Counted from the stretch's first letter, positions 1 to 9,106 are shown. The stretch is DNA of 64,000 nucleotides from CADCTP01 sp963849885 (GCA_963849885.1 CAWKIV010000013.1:443449-507448); one strand, 5' to 3'. Notes: generated by a model not told the origin, from the letters alone. A program made the numbers and translations.

Positions 1-1332
1 TTCGCCTTCAACCTGCTCACCCGCAGCCGCCGGGTGACGCTGGACAACCTGCGGCTGCGGGACCCGGAGTTCGTGTCCTGGGTGGAGGGTCGGTTCACCG
101 CCGCCAGCGGCGCGGCCGTGGCCCCGGGCACGCCGCCGATGTTCCACCCGTTCCGGCTGCGCGGGCTGGAGCTGCGCAACCGGGTGATCGTGTCCCCGAT
201 GGACATGTACTCGGCGGCCGGCGGCGTCCCGGCCGACTTCCACCTCGTGCACCTCGGCAGCAAGGCGCTCGGCGGTGCCGGCCTGGTGATGACCGAGATG
301 GCCTGCGTGTCGGAGACCGGCCGGATCACCCCCGGCTGCGCCGGCCTGTGGACCGACGAGCAGGAGGCCGGCTGGGCCCGGGTGGTCGACTTCGTGCACG
401 GCGCCTCCGGCGCCGCGATCGGCCTGCAGCTCGGCCACTCCGGCCGCAAGGGCTCGACCAGGCTGATGTGGGAGGGCATCGACGAGCCGCTGCCGGAGGA
501 CAACTGGGAGGTCTGCGGCCCGTCCCCGGTGCCGTACTCGGCGGCGAACCAGGTGCCCCGGGAGCTGACCCGGGCCGACCTGGACGAGATCCGGGACCAG
601 TTCGTGGCGGCCGCGGTGCGCGGGGCGCGGGCCGGCTTCGACCTGCTGGAGCTGCACTGCGCGCACGGCTACCTGCTGTCGTCCTTCCTGTCCCCGCTGG
701 CCAACCGGCGCACCGACGACTACGGCGGCCCGCTGGCCAACCGGCTGCGCTACCCGCTGGAGGTCTTCGCCGCGGTCCGCGCGGCCTGGCCGGCCGAGCG
801 CCCGATGAGCGTGCGGGTGTCCGCGACCGACTGGTACGACGGCGGCGTGGACGTCGACGAGGCGGTGCTGATCGCCCGCGCCTTCGCCGAGCACGGCGTG
901 GACGCGGTCGACGTCTCCACCGGCCAGGTGGTCAAGGAGGAGCGGCCCGCGTACGGCCGGTCGTACCAGACCCCGTTCGCGGACCGGATCCGCAACGAGG
1001 TCGGCCGCGAGCTCGGCGTCGCGGTGATCGCGGTCGGCGCGCTGTCCTCCTGGGACGACGTCAACTCGGTCATCCTGGCCGGCCGGGCCGACCTGTGCGC
1101 GCTCGGCCGGGTGCACCTCTACGATCCACAGTGGACCCTGCACGCCGCGGCCGAGCAGGGCTACGCCGGGCCCGGCGCGACCTGGCCGGCGCCGTTCCGG
1201 GCCGGCAGCCGCCGCCCGCAGGCCGGGCGCACGGACGGCCCGCGGCCGCGGCTGGAGCTGATCCGGGCCGGCGGCACCGGCACCCGGCACACCCGCTGGC
1301 GGCCCCCGCCGGCGGCCGAGGAGGAGCCATGA
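1..1332 (+). CDS. Bifunctional salicylyl-CoA 5-hydroxylase/oxidoreductase-like protein, C-terminal OYE half (5' end outside window)
   Basis: The frame is open from base 1, so the first GTG (34) is not a real start and the gene begins upstream. The visible part reads FNLLTRSRRVTLDNLRLRDP and then an Old Yellow Enzyme NADH:flavin oxidoreductase barrel beginning near MFHPFRLRGLELRNRV, with the conserved stretch HGYLLSSFLSPLANRR followed by DDYGG. The linker before the barrel resembles the junction of bifunctional flavoproteins in which an FAD monooxygenase is fused to an OYE domain (salicylyl-CoA 5-hydroxylase, 2-aminobenzoyl-CoA monooxygenase/reductase). The monooxygenase half is not in the window, so this is inference from the linker and barrel. 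The stop overlaps the next start as ATGA, which indicates an operon for CoA-linked aromatic acid breakdown. Confidence 0.8.
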   Translation, partial: FAFNLLTRSRRVTLDNLRLRDPEFVSWVEGRFTAASGAAVAPGTPPMFHPFRLRGLELRNRVIVSPMDMYSAAGGVPADFHLVHLGSKALGGAGLVMTEMACVSETGRITPGCAGLWTDEQEAGWARVVDFVHGASGAAIGLQLGHSGRKGSTRLMWEGIDEPLPEDNWEVCGPSPVPYSAANQVPRELTRADLDEIRDQFVAAAVRGARAGFDLLELHCAHGYLLSSFLSPLANRRTDDYGGPLANRLRYPLEVFAAVRAAWPAERPMSVRVSATDWYDGGVDVDEAVLIARAFAEHGVDAVDVSTGQVVKEERPAYGRSYQTPFADRIRNEVGRELGVAVIAVGALSSWDDVNSVILAGRADLCALGRVHLYDPQWTLHAAAEQGYAGPGATWPAPFRAGSRRPQAGRTDGPRPRLELIRAGGTGTRHTRWRPPPAAEEEP

Positions 1333-2102
1333 CCGTGCTCGCCGAGCTGCTCGCGGCGGTGTCCGCCGGCCGCATCGAGGTGGTCGACCTGACCGCGCCG
1401 CTGCGGGACAGCACGCCGATCATCCAGCTGCCGGAGCCGTTCGCGAACACCCGGCCGTTCCGGCTGACCGAGATCAGCCGGTACGACGAGCGCGGCCCGG
1501 CCTGGTACTGGAACGACATCTCCACCGGCGAGCACACCGGCACCCACTTCGACGCACCGGTGCACTGGGTCACCGGGCAGGCCGGCGAGGACGTCGCCCA
1601 GGTGCCGGCCGCGAGGCTGGTCGCGCCGGCCGCGGTGCTCGACTTCACCGCGCAGGCGGCCGCCGACCCCGACTTCCTGCTCGAGGTCGAGCACGTCCGC
1701 GACTGGGAGGCCGAGCACGGCCCGCTGCCGGGCGGCGGCTGGCTGCTCTACCGCACCGGCTGGGACCGGCGCTCGGACGACCAGGCGGCGTTCCTCAACG
1801 CGACCGAGACCGGCCCGCACACGCCCGGCATCTCGGTCGAGTGCGCGCGCTGGCTGGCCGACGAGGCCCCGGTGATCGGCGTCGGGGTGGAGACCGTCGG
1901 CACCGACGCCGGCACCGCGCACTCCTTCGAGCCGGCGTTCCCGTGCCACTCGTTCCTGCTCGGCGCCGGCAAGTACGGGCTGACCCAGCTGCGCAACCTG
2001 GCCGCGCTGCCGCCCACCGGGGCGGTGGTGCTGGCCGCGCCGCTGCCGATCGTCGGCGGGTCCGGCAGCCCGGCCCGGGTGCTCGCGCTGGTCGAGCGCT
2101 GA
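1329..2102 (+). CDS. Cyclase family protein (kynurenine formamidase-like hydrolase)
   Basis: A 257-residue protein of the cyclase/kynurenine formamidase family (PF04199 type). It carries the metal-binding signature HTGTHFDAPVHW near residues 59-70, and a later PCHSFLLGAGKYGL segment. Family members hydrolyse amide or ester bonds, or lactones, using a bound divalent metal. The ATG lies inside the stop of the upstream OYE gene (ATGA, 4 bp overlap), so the two are translationally coupled. A TPP enzyme follows after 3 bases. Setting suggests hydrolysis of a ring-cleavage or amide intermediate in an aromatic pathway; the exact substrate is unknown. Confidence 0.85.
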   Translation: MTVLAELLAAVSAGRIEVVDLTAPLRDSTPIIQLPEPFANTRPFRLTEISRYDERGPAWYWNDISTGEHTGTHFDAPVHWVTGQAGEDVAQVPAARLVAPAAVLDFTAQAAADPDFLLEVEHVRDWEAEHGPLPGGGWLLYRTGWDRRSDDQAAFLNATETGPHTPGISVECARWLADEAPVIGVGVETVGTDAGTAHSFEPAFPCHSFLLGAGKYGLTQLRNLAALPPTGAVVLAAPLPIVGGSGSPARVLALVER

Positions 2103-2105
2103 GCC

Positions 2106-3738
2106 GTGCGGGTCGCGGAGGCCGTCGGGCGGACGCTCGGCCGGCTCGGCGCCGACCACGTCTTCGGCGTGGTCGGCAGCGGCAACTTCCACGTGACCAA
2201 CGCGCTGGTCGCCGCCGGAGCCCGCTTCGTCGCGGCCCGGCACGAGGGCGGCGCGGCCACCATGGCCGACGCGTACGCCCGGGTCAGCGGCAAGGTCGGG
2301 GTGCTGACCGTGCACCAGGGCTGCGGGCTGACCAACGCGACCACCGGCATCGCCGAGGCCGCGAAGAGCCGCACGCCGCTGCTGGTGCTCGCCGCCGAGG
2401 TGGCCGGCGCCGCCGTCCGGTCCAACTTCCGGATCGACCAGGGCGGGCTGGCCACCGCGGTCGGCGCGCTGCCCGAGCGGGTGCACTCGGCCAGGTCGGC
2501 GGTGGACGACACGGTGCGGGCGTACCGGCGGGCGGTGGTCGAGCGGCGCACCGTGGTGCTCAACCTGCCGCTGGACGTGCAGGCCGAGGAGCTCGCCGGC
2601 GCGCTGCCGGCCCCGGCCGTCGCGGTGCCGGCCCCGCCGCGGCCGTCAGCCGGCGCGGCCGAGGAGCTGGCGGCACTGCTGGCGGCGGCCCGGCGGCCGG
2701 TCTTCCTGGCCGGGCGCGGCGCCCGGCACGCCCGCGCGCCGCTCGAGGCGCTCGCCGACCGCAGCGGCGCGCTGCTGGCCACGTCCGCGGTCGCGCACGG
2801 CCTCTTCGGCGGCTCGCCCTGGTCGCTGGGCATCTCCGGCGGCTTCGCCTCCCCGCTGGCCGCCGAGCTGATCCGGGACGCCGACCTGCTGGTCGGCTGG
2901 GGCTGCGCGCTGACCATGTGGACGCTGCGGCACGGCCGGCTCGTCGGCCCGGACACCACGGTGGCCCAGGTCGACCTCGACCCGGACGCGCTCGGCGCTC
3001 ACCATCCCATCGCGCTCGGGGTGCTCGGCGACACCGCCGAGGCGGCCGCCGCGGTCGCCGCGCTGGTGCCGCCGGCCACCGGCTACCGCACCCCGGCGCT
3101 GGCCGGGCGGCTGGCCGCCGGGGTCCGGTGGCGGGACGTGCCGTACCAGGACGAGTCCGGCGGCGGCGCTGATCGACCCGCGCACGCTGTCGATCGCGCT
3201 GGACGACGCGCTGCCGGCCGAGCGGGTGGTCGCCGTCGACTCCGGCAACTTCATGGGCTACCCGAGCGCGTACCTGGCCGTGCCGGACGAGGCCGGCTTC
3301 TGCTTCACCCAGGCCTTCCAGTCGGTCGGGCTCGGGCTGGCCAGCGCGGTCGGCGCCGCGCTGGCCCGGCCGGACCGGCTGCCGGTCGCGGCGCTCGGCG
3401 ACGGCGGCGCGCTGATGGCCGCGGCCGAGCTGGACACCGTGGTCCGGCTCGGGCTGCCGATGGTGATCGTGGTCTACGACGACGCCGCGTACGGCGCCGA
3501 GGTGCACCACTTCGGCCCGGACGGCCACCCGCTGGACACGGTGGTCTTCCCGGAGACCGACATCGCCGCGATCGGCCGCGGCTTCGGCTGCGCCGGGCTG
3601 ACCGTCCGCCGGCGGGCGGACCTGGCCGGGCTGGCCGAGTGGCTGGCCGGCCCGCGGGACCGGCCGATCCTGCTGGACGCGAAGGTCAGCCGGCGGCAGG
3701 GGGCCTGGTGGCTGGAGGAGGCCTTCCGCGGTCACTGA
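2106..3738 (+). CDS. Thiamine-diphosphate-dependent enzyme (acetolactate synthase-like), frameshifted
   Basis: Two reading frames together give one enzyme of about 543 residues. The first (from GTG 2106) has the N-terminal TPP pyrimidine-binding domain with the catalytic glutamate in RHEGGAATMADAYAR (E47), then the central domain. The second frame carries the C-terminal pyrophosphate-binding domain, with GDGGALMAAAELD and later YDDAAYGAE. Frames join within the GC run at about 3160-3170, where one base appears extra: the lower frame reads GALIDPRTLSIALDDALPAE directly after DESGG. Family members are acetolactate synthase-, benzoylformate decarboxylase- or oxalyl-CoA decarboxylase-like. It is third in the aromatic catabolic operon. 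Either a consensus error or an inactivated gene. Confidence 0.75.
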
Positions 3739-3755
3739 CCGGGAAGGCCCCTCGC

Positions 3756-4307
3756 TCACCAGCGGTGCGCGACGTCGATCACCAGCCGGGACCCGGTGCC
3801 CGGTCCGGCCAGCGTGAAGACCCGGTACGGCAGCCGCGCCCGCACCCCGAGCCCGACCGTGGTCATGCCCTCGAAGCTGCCGGCCCAGGCGACCTGGCGG
3901 AAGGTCGGGTAGCCGGCCACGCTCACCAGCTCGGCCCGGTTCGCCGGCCGGTACGTCGGCCGCCCGGCGCCGTCGTACGCCGGCACCGCCGCTGTGATCT
4001 CGACAGCTTCGCGCCGCCGCGCAGCGGCACCACGAAGCCGGAGCCGTCCATCCGCACCTGGTCCACGTAGCTCACCCAGTACGTGCCGGGCCCGGCCGCC
4101 GCGGACGTCGAGCACGAGCCGGTCGAAGCAGGCGTGCTGCCCGGCCCGCACGTTGGTGACGTGCCGCCGCCCGCGCGCCGAAGCCTCCTTCGGCAGCGAC
4201 CCCCAGGTGATCCCGCAGTACGGGGCCGTGCCCGCGGCGGCCGGGGCCACCCACGCCGTCACCCCGAGCGCCATCGCGGCGGCCACGGCCGCCAACCCTC
4301 GCTTCAT
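3756..4307 (-). CDS. Secreted AMIN-like domain protein with two compensating frameshifts
   Basis: A protein of about 183 residues with a signal peptide (MKRGLAAVAAAMALGVTAWV, cleavage near AAAG). The mature start is CGITWGSLPKEA, and the C-terminal half reads AELVSVAGYPTFRQVAWAG, typical of actinobacterial AMIN-like proteins of unknown function, probably cell-wall associated. Start chosen at ATG 4307, which has an AGGGGG ribosome site about 7 bases upstream. The middle (about 4004-4100) reads as nonsense in the open frame, but the next frame gives YWVSYVDQVRMDGSGFVVPL, the expected family sequence. So there is one extra base near 4090-4105 and one missing base near 4004. It is convergent with the TPP gene. 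Confidence 0.7.
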   Translation of the reverse strand: MKRGLAAVAAAMALGVTAWVAPAAAGTAPYCGITWGSLPKEASARGRRHVTNVRAGQHACFDRLVLDVRGGRARHVLGELRGPGADGRLRLRGAAARRREAVEITAAVPAYDGAGRPTYRPANRAELVSVAGYPTFRQVAWAGSFEGMTTVGLGVRARLPYRVFTLAGPGTGSRLVIDVAHRW

Positions 4308-4425
4308 CACCGATCCCCCTCCCACCGCCCGGGACGTCCGGACACCAGAGAGACGCGGGCCGGGGCGGATCGGATTACCCGAGCGCCACCGGTGTGCCCG
4401 ACCGGGCAGTCAGCCGGCGGCGTCG

Positions 4426-4495
4426 GCCGCCGTGGTCAGGCCGCCGTGGTCAGGCCGCCTTGGTCAGGCCGCCTTGGTCAGGCCGCCTTGGTCAG
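4426..4495 (-). repeat. Five tandem 14-bp repeats over the 3' end of hisS
   Basis: On the minus strand the unit CTGACCAAGGCGGC is repeated five times in a row (three identical copies, two with one C for A). The first copy in hisS direction encodes the last residues LTKA, and the next supplies the TGA stop. The copies beyond the stop are outside the gene. The 14-bp length moves TGA through different frames. Confidence 0.9.
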
Positions 4496-5788
4496 CAGGG
4501 CGGCGACGTCCTCGACCCCGGCGGACGACCGCTCGCCGGTGGTCAGGTCCTTGACCGACACGCTGCCGTCCCGGTCCAGGGTGAGCACGAAGCGGGCGCC
4601 GCGGGTGTCCGCGTACTTCATCTGGGTCGCGTGCTTGACCGGGGCCGGGTAGACCTCGGCGTCCAGCGCCCCGGTGGCCCGCAGCCGGGCCGCGATGCCG
4701 AGCAGCGTGCGCAGGTCGTCGTCGCGGCCGTTGGTGACCACGGCCAGCGGCCGCTCCCGGGCCGGGCCCAGCACGTCGGTGCCCTCCAGCGCGGCCAGCA
4801 GCCGGGACAGCCCGATGCTGCCGCCCACCCCGGGCAGCCGCTGCCGGGTGAACAGCCCGGCAAGGTCGTCGTACCGGCCGCCGGAGCAGACCGAGCCGAT
4901 CTCCGGCGCGGACAGCAGCGTGGTCTCGAAGACCAGCCCGGTGTAGTAGTCGAGCCCGCGGGCGATGCCCGGGTCGACCCGCAGCGTGCCCGGGGGCGCG
5001 CCGGCGGCCAGGGCCAGCTCGACGGTGCGGCGCAGCTGGTCCAGCGCGGCCCGGCCCTCGCCGCCGGCGGCCAGCAGCTCGCCGACCGCGGCGAAGGTCT
5101 GCTCGTCGGTCTCCCCGCGGGCGGCCGCGAAGCCGAGCACCCGGTCGGCCCCCGCACCGTCCACACCGGACTCGGCCAGCTCGGCCCGGACCGCGTCCGG
5201 GCCGACCTTCTCGATCTTGTCCAGCGCGCGCAGCACCGGCACCGCCCGGTCCAGCAGGCCGAGGTCGGCCAGCAGCCCGTTGAGCACGCGGCGGTCGTTG
5301 ACCCGCAGCACCACCGCGCCGACGTCCATCCGGGTCAGGGCGGTGGCGAACATGGCCAGGATCTCGGCGTCCCCGACCGGCCCGGTCTCGCCGATGATGT
5401 CGGCGTCGCACTGGAAGAACTCGCGGTAGCGGCCGCGCTGCGGGCGCTCCCCGCGCCAGGCGTAGCCGACCTGGTAGAGCCGCAGCGGCGGGCGCAGCTC
5501 GGTGTGCTGGGCGGCGAACCGGGCCAGCGGCACGGTGAGGTCGAAGCGCAGCGCGACCCGGCGGCCGCCCGGGTCGTCGAACTCGAACATCTGCTTGTCC
5601 GACTCGCTGCCGCCCTTGCCCCGCAGCACGTCGGCGTGCTCGAGCGCCGGGGTCTGGATCGGGTCGTAGCCGAAGGAGGAGAACGCGTCCTCGGCGACCC
5701 GGAGCAACCGGCGGCGGTGCACCGCCAGGGCGGGCGGGAGGTCGGCGAAGCCGCGCAGCGTGCGCGGCTCGATCAGCGGTCGGTCCAT
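4478..5788 (-). CDS. hisS: Histidine--tRNA ligase
   Basis: A 436-residue class II aminoacyl-tRNA synthetase charging tRNA-His in the cytoplasm. Visible family signatures: LRFDLTVPLARFAAQ (motif 2 region), YAWRGERPQRGRYREFFQCD, and the HisRS-specific ARGLDYYTGLVFE followed by CSGGRYDDL. An anticodon-binding C-terminal domain follows. Start ATG 5788 is chosen because GGAAGG lies 9 bases upstream; ATG 5797 is possible but has no spacing to that site. The last codons and the stop lie inside a 14-bp tandem repeat. No other translation gene is adjacent; the divergent neighbour is a membrane-anchored hypothetical. Confidence 0.95.
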   Translation of the reverse strand: MDRPLIEPRTLRGFADLPPALAVHRRRLLRVAEDAFSSFGYDPIQTPALEHADVLRGKGGSESDKQMFEFDDPGGRRVALRFDLTVPLARFAAQHTELRPPLRLYQVGYAWRGERPQRGRYREFFQCDADIIGETGPVGDAEILAMFATALTRMDVGAVVLRVNDRRVLNGLLADLGLLDRAVPVLRALDKIEKVGPDAVRAELAESGVDGAGADRVLGFAAARGETDEQTFAAVGELLAAGGEGRAALDQLRRTVELALAAGAPPGTLRVDPGIARGLDYYTGLVFETTLLSAPEIGSVCSGGRYDDLAGLFTRQRLPGVGGSIGLSRLLAALEGTDVLGPARERPLAVVTNGRDDDLRTLLGIAARLRATGALDAEVYPAPVKHATQMKYADTRGARFVLTLDRDGSVSVKDLTTGERSSAGVEDVAALLTKAA

Positions 5789-5951
5789 CCCCGCCATCCT
5801 TCCACGGGCGGCACACCGACCAGCGCCGGACGTGCGCAGCCAGCTCGGCGCGGCCGCGGTCCGCGCGCCCGCGCCGACCCCGCCGTGGTGGCGCCGGTTG
5901 CCCCTGATCGGCGGTAGCGGCTGGCCCGGGCGCGGTGCCACAGTCCGCGCC

Positions 5952-6755
5952 ATGGCCGACTCCGGCGCCGCCCTGCTCACCGGCGGCCTGTTCAGCCTGG
6001 CCGTGGCCGGCATCAGCGGCCTGGTCGCCTACCACACCGCGAGGTCCAACGCCCGGGCCGCGCTGACCGCCTCCCGGACCACCCTGGAGGGGGAGATCCG
6101 GAAGATCTCCGAGCAGGTCCGGGCCCAGGAGGAGGCCCGGGAGCGGGCCGAGATCGCGGTGCTGCGGCAGCGCTACCTCACCTCGCTGCGCTACTACGCG
6201 GTCGCGCTCAGCGAGCGGCTGGCCGAGCTGGCGGCGAAGTACGGCTCGGACGAGAACGACCGGGTGCGCCACTGGTTCAAGACGATCAAGGACCAGACCA
6301 CCCGGGACGCGCGCCGGGACGACTTCCTGACCTGGTGCTACTACGAGGGCTTGTTCGCGACCACCACGCTCTACTACGCCTGCTCGTACTTCTTCTGCGC
6401 GAACGAGATCCGGTCCGGCCAGCCGTTCGCGAGCAGCCGGCCGGTCTACAGCGAGCAGCTGGCGGCCCGGCTCGGCGCGGTCAGCGTGGCCTTCGTCTGG
6501 GACGGCGGCCGGGCCGGCGTGTGGGCACCGTCCCAGGAGGTCACCGGCGAGCTGTTCCGCCAGGACGGCAGCAAGCTCACGTACGCGGAGATGTGCGGGG
6601 AGCTGGACGGCGGCTCGCAGGTCCGGCAGGCGCCGTACCTGCGGCCGCTGGACTTCTTCTGGGCCGACCTCTACCCGGAGGCGGCCACGCGGCTGCAGGA
6701 GCGGCTGGACGAGCTGGTGCGCTACCTCGACGCGCACGACCCCCGCGACGAGTAG
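5952..6755 (+). CDS. Membrane-anchored hypothetical protein with coiled coil
   Basis: A 267-residue protein I cannot assign to a family. It begins with a hydrophobic segment (about residues 7-28, LLTGGLFSLAVAGISGLVAY), which looks like an N-terminal anchor. A charged helical stretch rich in E, R and Q (about 35-80) is likely coiled coil. The remaining cytoplasmic part has many aromatic residues (YYEGLFATTTLYYACSYFFC, and LRPLDFFWADLYPEA near the end). ATG 5952 is the first good start after the divergent hisS promoter region. It is convergent with the META lipoprotein gene, 4 bases apart. Confidence 0.7.
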   Translation: MADSGAALLTGGLFSLAVAGISGLVAYHTARSNARAALTASRTTLEGEIRKISEQVRAQEEARERAEIAVLRQRYLTSLRYYAVALSERLAELAAKYGSDENDRVRHWFKTIKDQTTRDARRDDFLTWCYYEGLFATTTLYYACSYFFCANEIRSGQPFASSRPVYSEQLAARLGAVSVAFVWDGGRAGVWAPSQEVTGELFRQDGSKLTYAEMCGELDGGSQVRQAPYLRPLDFFWADLYPEAATRLQERLDELVRYLDAHDPRDE

Positions 6756-6759
6756 GGCG

Positions 6760-7644
6760 TCAGCCGGCGCGCAGGCGGCCGAGCTCGCGGCCGGACCGGT
6801 CGAGCAGGACCAGCTGGTCACCGGCGAAGCCGGCGCGGGCGGCGCCGGACAGCCAGGAGCCGACGTCCACGCCGGCGCAGCCGATCAGCGTCTGGGCGCC
6901 GGCGACGGCGAGGAACGAGCCGGCGGCGCCGGCCACCCACCGGCCGCCCTGCCCGTTGCAGCCGTCCGACCCGGACCACGTCCCGTCCGCCCGCAGCTGC
7001 GCGAACGGCCGCACCCGGCCGTCCGGGCTGCTGACCGGCACCCACCGGTGGGCCAGCTCGGTCGCGGCCGGCGACCGCAGCCCGGCCGGCAGCGGCGCGG
7101 CCGGGGCCAGCAGCCGGCGCAGCTCGGGTGTCACCTCCGGCGGCTCGGCCAGGGTCGGGGAGGTGTCGGGGCGGACCGTCGGCCGGCCACCGGGCACCAG
7201 CCGGGCCAGCGTCCGGCCGGCCCGGTCGACGAGCAGCCGGTCCCGGCCCGCGGCCCGGTGGCCGACGGCCTGCCGCAGCCAGCCCGGGACGTCCTGCGGG
7301 CCGTCGTAGCAGGCGCCCGACCCGCCGTGGGAGCCGGCCACGAACAGGCCGTCCGCGCCGGCGTTCCACGCCCCGAAGATGGCGCCGCACCGACGCCACA
7401 GCGAGGCCTCGCGCTCGGCCAGCCGGAGGATCGCGCCCGGCTCCTCGCCGGCCGCCTCCCGCACCGTCCACAGCCCGACCAGGCCGACCGGGTCGCCCGC
7501 CGCGGCCGGCGACGGCGCCGCCGGCGTCCCGGTGGGCTCGCGCGGCGCCCCGGCGTCGCCCGGCTCACCCGCGACGCCGGCCCCGCAGCCGGCCACCGCC
7601 AGCACCGCCACCAGTCCGGCCACCCACCGCAGCGCGCTCCGCAC
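6760..7644 (-). CDS. META domain lipoprotein
   Basis: A 294-residue exported lipoprotein. It has a lipoprotein signal with lipobox AVAGC at about residues 16-20, then a low-complexity Pro/Ala linker. The C-terminal part contains HRWVPVSSPDGRVRPFAQL followed by GTWSGSDGCNGQGGRW, the HslJ/META-type motif in which a conserved N/C region sits around the turn. The first half (LWTVREAAGEEPGAILRLAE) looks like a second, diverged META-like repeat. GTG 7644 is chosen as start because GGGGAGG lies about 7 bases upstream and the signal peptide begins there. META proteins are linked to stress or antibiotic tolerance in other bacteria; the role here is unknown. Confidence 0.8.
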   Translation of the reverse strand: MRSALRWVAGLVAVLAVAGCGAGVAGEPGDAGAPREPTGTPAAPSPAAAGDPVGLVGLWTVREAAGEEPGAILRLAEREASLWRRCGAIFGAWNAGADGLFVAGSHGGSGACYDGPQDVPGWLRQAVGHRAAGRDRLLVDRAGRTLARLVPGGRPTVRPDTSPTLAEPPEVTPELRRLLAPAAPLPAGLRSPAATELAHRWVPVSSPDGRVRPFAQLRADGTWSGSDGCNGQGGRWVAGAAGSFLAVAGAQTLIGCAGVDVGSWLSGAARAGFAGDQLVLLDRSGRELGRLRAG

Positions 7645-7720
7645 GGCAACCTCCCCGGGCTCGACACCGTCGTCCTGCCGACGCGCCCGACCCGGCCGCG
7701 GTTCCGCGCCGGGCCACACC

Positions 7721-7756
7721 GGTGGGTCAGGCGGTGGGTCAGGCGGTGGGTCAGGC
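7721..7756 (-). repeat. Three tandem 12-bp repeats over the stop codon of the NDH-2 gene
   Basis: On the minus strand GCCTGACCCACC is repeated three times without change. The first copy holds the gene's own TGA (7751-7753). Because 12 is a multiple of three, further in-frame TGA codons follow at 7739-7741 and 7727-7729. Confidence 0.9.
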
Positions 7757-9043
7757 GCCGGGCGGGGACTCGGTGTCCAGCGGCACGTCGCCGGAGCGGA
7801 CCAGGCCGAGCTGCACGGTCTGCCGGGGCAGCACCGCCTCGGTCACCCAGTCGGCGGCCGTGCGGGCCCGGTTGCCGGGCAGCGTCAGCAGGTGGTAGCC
7901 GCGGGTCACCGCCTTCGCCACCACGCCGGTGAGCGGGATCCGCAGCGGGTTCGCCGCGGCCTGGGTGCCGCCGAGGTCGACGACGAAGCCGAGGTCGTGG
8001 TGCTTGTACGGGCGCTGGCGGCCGAAGCCGAGCGCGGCCGCGATGTTGCGCGCCGCCCGGACCCCCTGCCGCTGCGCGTGCTGCGCGGTCATCGGGGTGA
8101 TCTCGCCGGGCATGGTCAGGTCCGGCACCGCGGCCGCGTCCCCGCACGCCCACAGGCCGGGCTGGCCGGGCACCGCGAGGCACTCGTCCACCACCAGCCG
8201 GCCCTGCTTCGTGGGCAGGCCGAGCCGCTCCACCACCGGCTCCGGCCGCACCCCCACGCACCAGATCAGCGATCGGGTCGGCACCGAGCTGCCGTCGCTG
8301 AGCGTCACCCCGGCCGCGGTCGCCTCCGCCACCGAGGTGCCGGTCCGCACGTCCACCCCGCGCTGGCGCAGCACCCGGTCGGCGGCCACGCCCAGCCGCG
8401 GGTCCAGCCCGGGCAGCACCCGGTCCGCGGTGTCGATCAGCAGCCAGCGCGCCGGGGTGCCGGCCAGCCGCGGGTGGCTGCGGGCCAGCGACCGGGTGAG
8501 CAGCGCGCCCTGCGCGGCCACCTCGGTGCCGGTGTAGCCGGCGCCGACCACGACGAAGGTGGTCCGGGCGGCCCGCTCCGCCTCGTCCGTGGCGCTGTCC
8601 GCCAGCTCGTACTGCCGGACGACGTGGTCGCGCAGGTAGAGCGCCTCGGCGATGTCCCGGAAGCCGTGCGCGTGCTCGGCCACCCCGGGCACCGGCAGCA
8701 GCTTGTTCACGCTGCCGGTGGTGAGCAGCAGCTGGTCGTACGGCAGCTCGCCGGTGTCGCGCTCGGGCCCGAGGTAGCGCACCGTGCGGGCGGCCAGGTC
8801 GACCGTCTGGACCGAGCCGAGCACCAGCCGTACGTCGGGCAGGGTGGCCGGGATCGACACCGTGATCCGCCGCGGGTCGAGCACGCCCGCGGCCACCTCG
8901 GGCAGCAGCGGCAGGTAGAGGAAGTAGTCGGTCGGGTTGACCAGGGTGACCTCGGCGGCTCCCCGCAGCCGCCGGACCAGCGTCTTGGCGGCGTGGTAGC
9001 CGGCGAAGCCGGCGCCGACGACGAGGATCCTGCTCCGGGTCAT
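7751..9043 (-). CDS. NAD(P)/FAD-dependent oxidoreductase, type II NADH dehydrogenase-like
   Basis: A 430-residue two-dinucleotide-binding flavoprotein. It starts with the FAD-binding Rossmann motif ILVVGAGFAGYHAAK (residues about 6-20) and has the second, NAD(P)H-binding motif TFVVVGAGYTGTEVAAQGA (about 160-178). The C-terminal FAD signature is GLWACGDAAAVPD. Length and arrangement fit NDH-2, which passes electrons from NADH to quinone at the inner membrane face without pumping protons. No clear C-terminal membrane helix is seen, so a soluble relative is possible. ATG 9043 is the only start before the first Rossmann fold. The divergent neighbour is the SET protein. Confidence 0.88.
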   Translation of the reverse strand: MTRSRILVVGAGFAGYHAAKTLVRRLRGAAEVTLVNPTDYFLYLPLLPEVAAGVLDPRRITVSIPATLPDVRLVLGSVQTVDLAARTVRYLGPERDTGELPYDQLLLTTGSVNKLLPVPGVAEHAHGFRDIAEALYLRDHVVRQYELADSATDEAERAARTTFVVVGAGYTGTEVAAQGALLTRSLARSHPRLAGTPARWLLIDTADRVLPGLDPRLGVAADRVLRQRGVDVRTGTSVAEATAAGVTLSDGSSVPTRSLIWCVGVRPEPVVERLGLPTKQGRLVVDECLAVPGQPGLWACGDAAAVPDLTMPGEITPMTAQHAQRQGVRAARNIAAALGFGRQRPYKHHDLGFVVDLGGTQAAANPLRIPLTGVVAKAVTRGYHLLTLPGNRARTAADWVTEAVLPRQTVQLGLVRSGDVPLDTESPPGA

Positions 9044-9106
9044 GGCATCCCTTCCGCGGGCACTGCACGGCACGAGCCCCCATCCTCCCCCGGCTAGGGT
9101 CGGCCC

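Noticed and set aside
1161..2486. Long minus-strand ORF opposite the OYE, cyclase and TPP genes
   Set aside because: It is the antisense shadow of high-GC codons; no motifs, and real genes on the plus strand have clear families.
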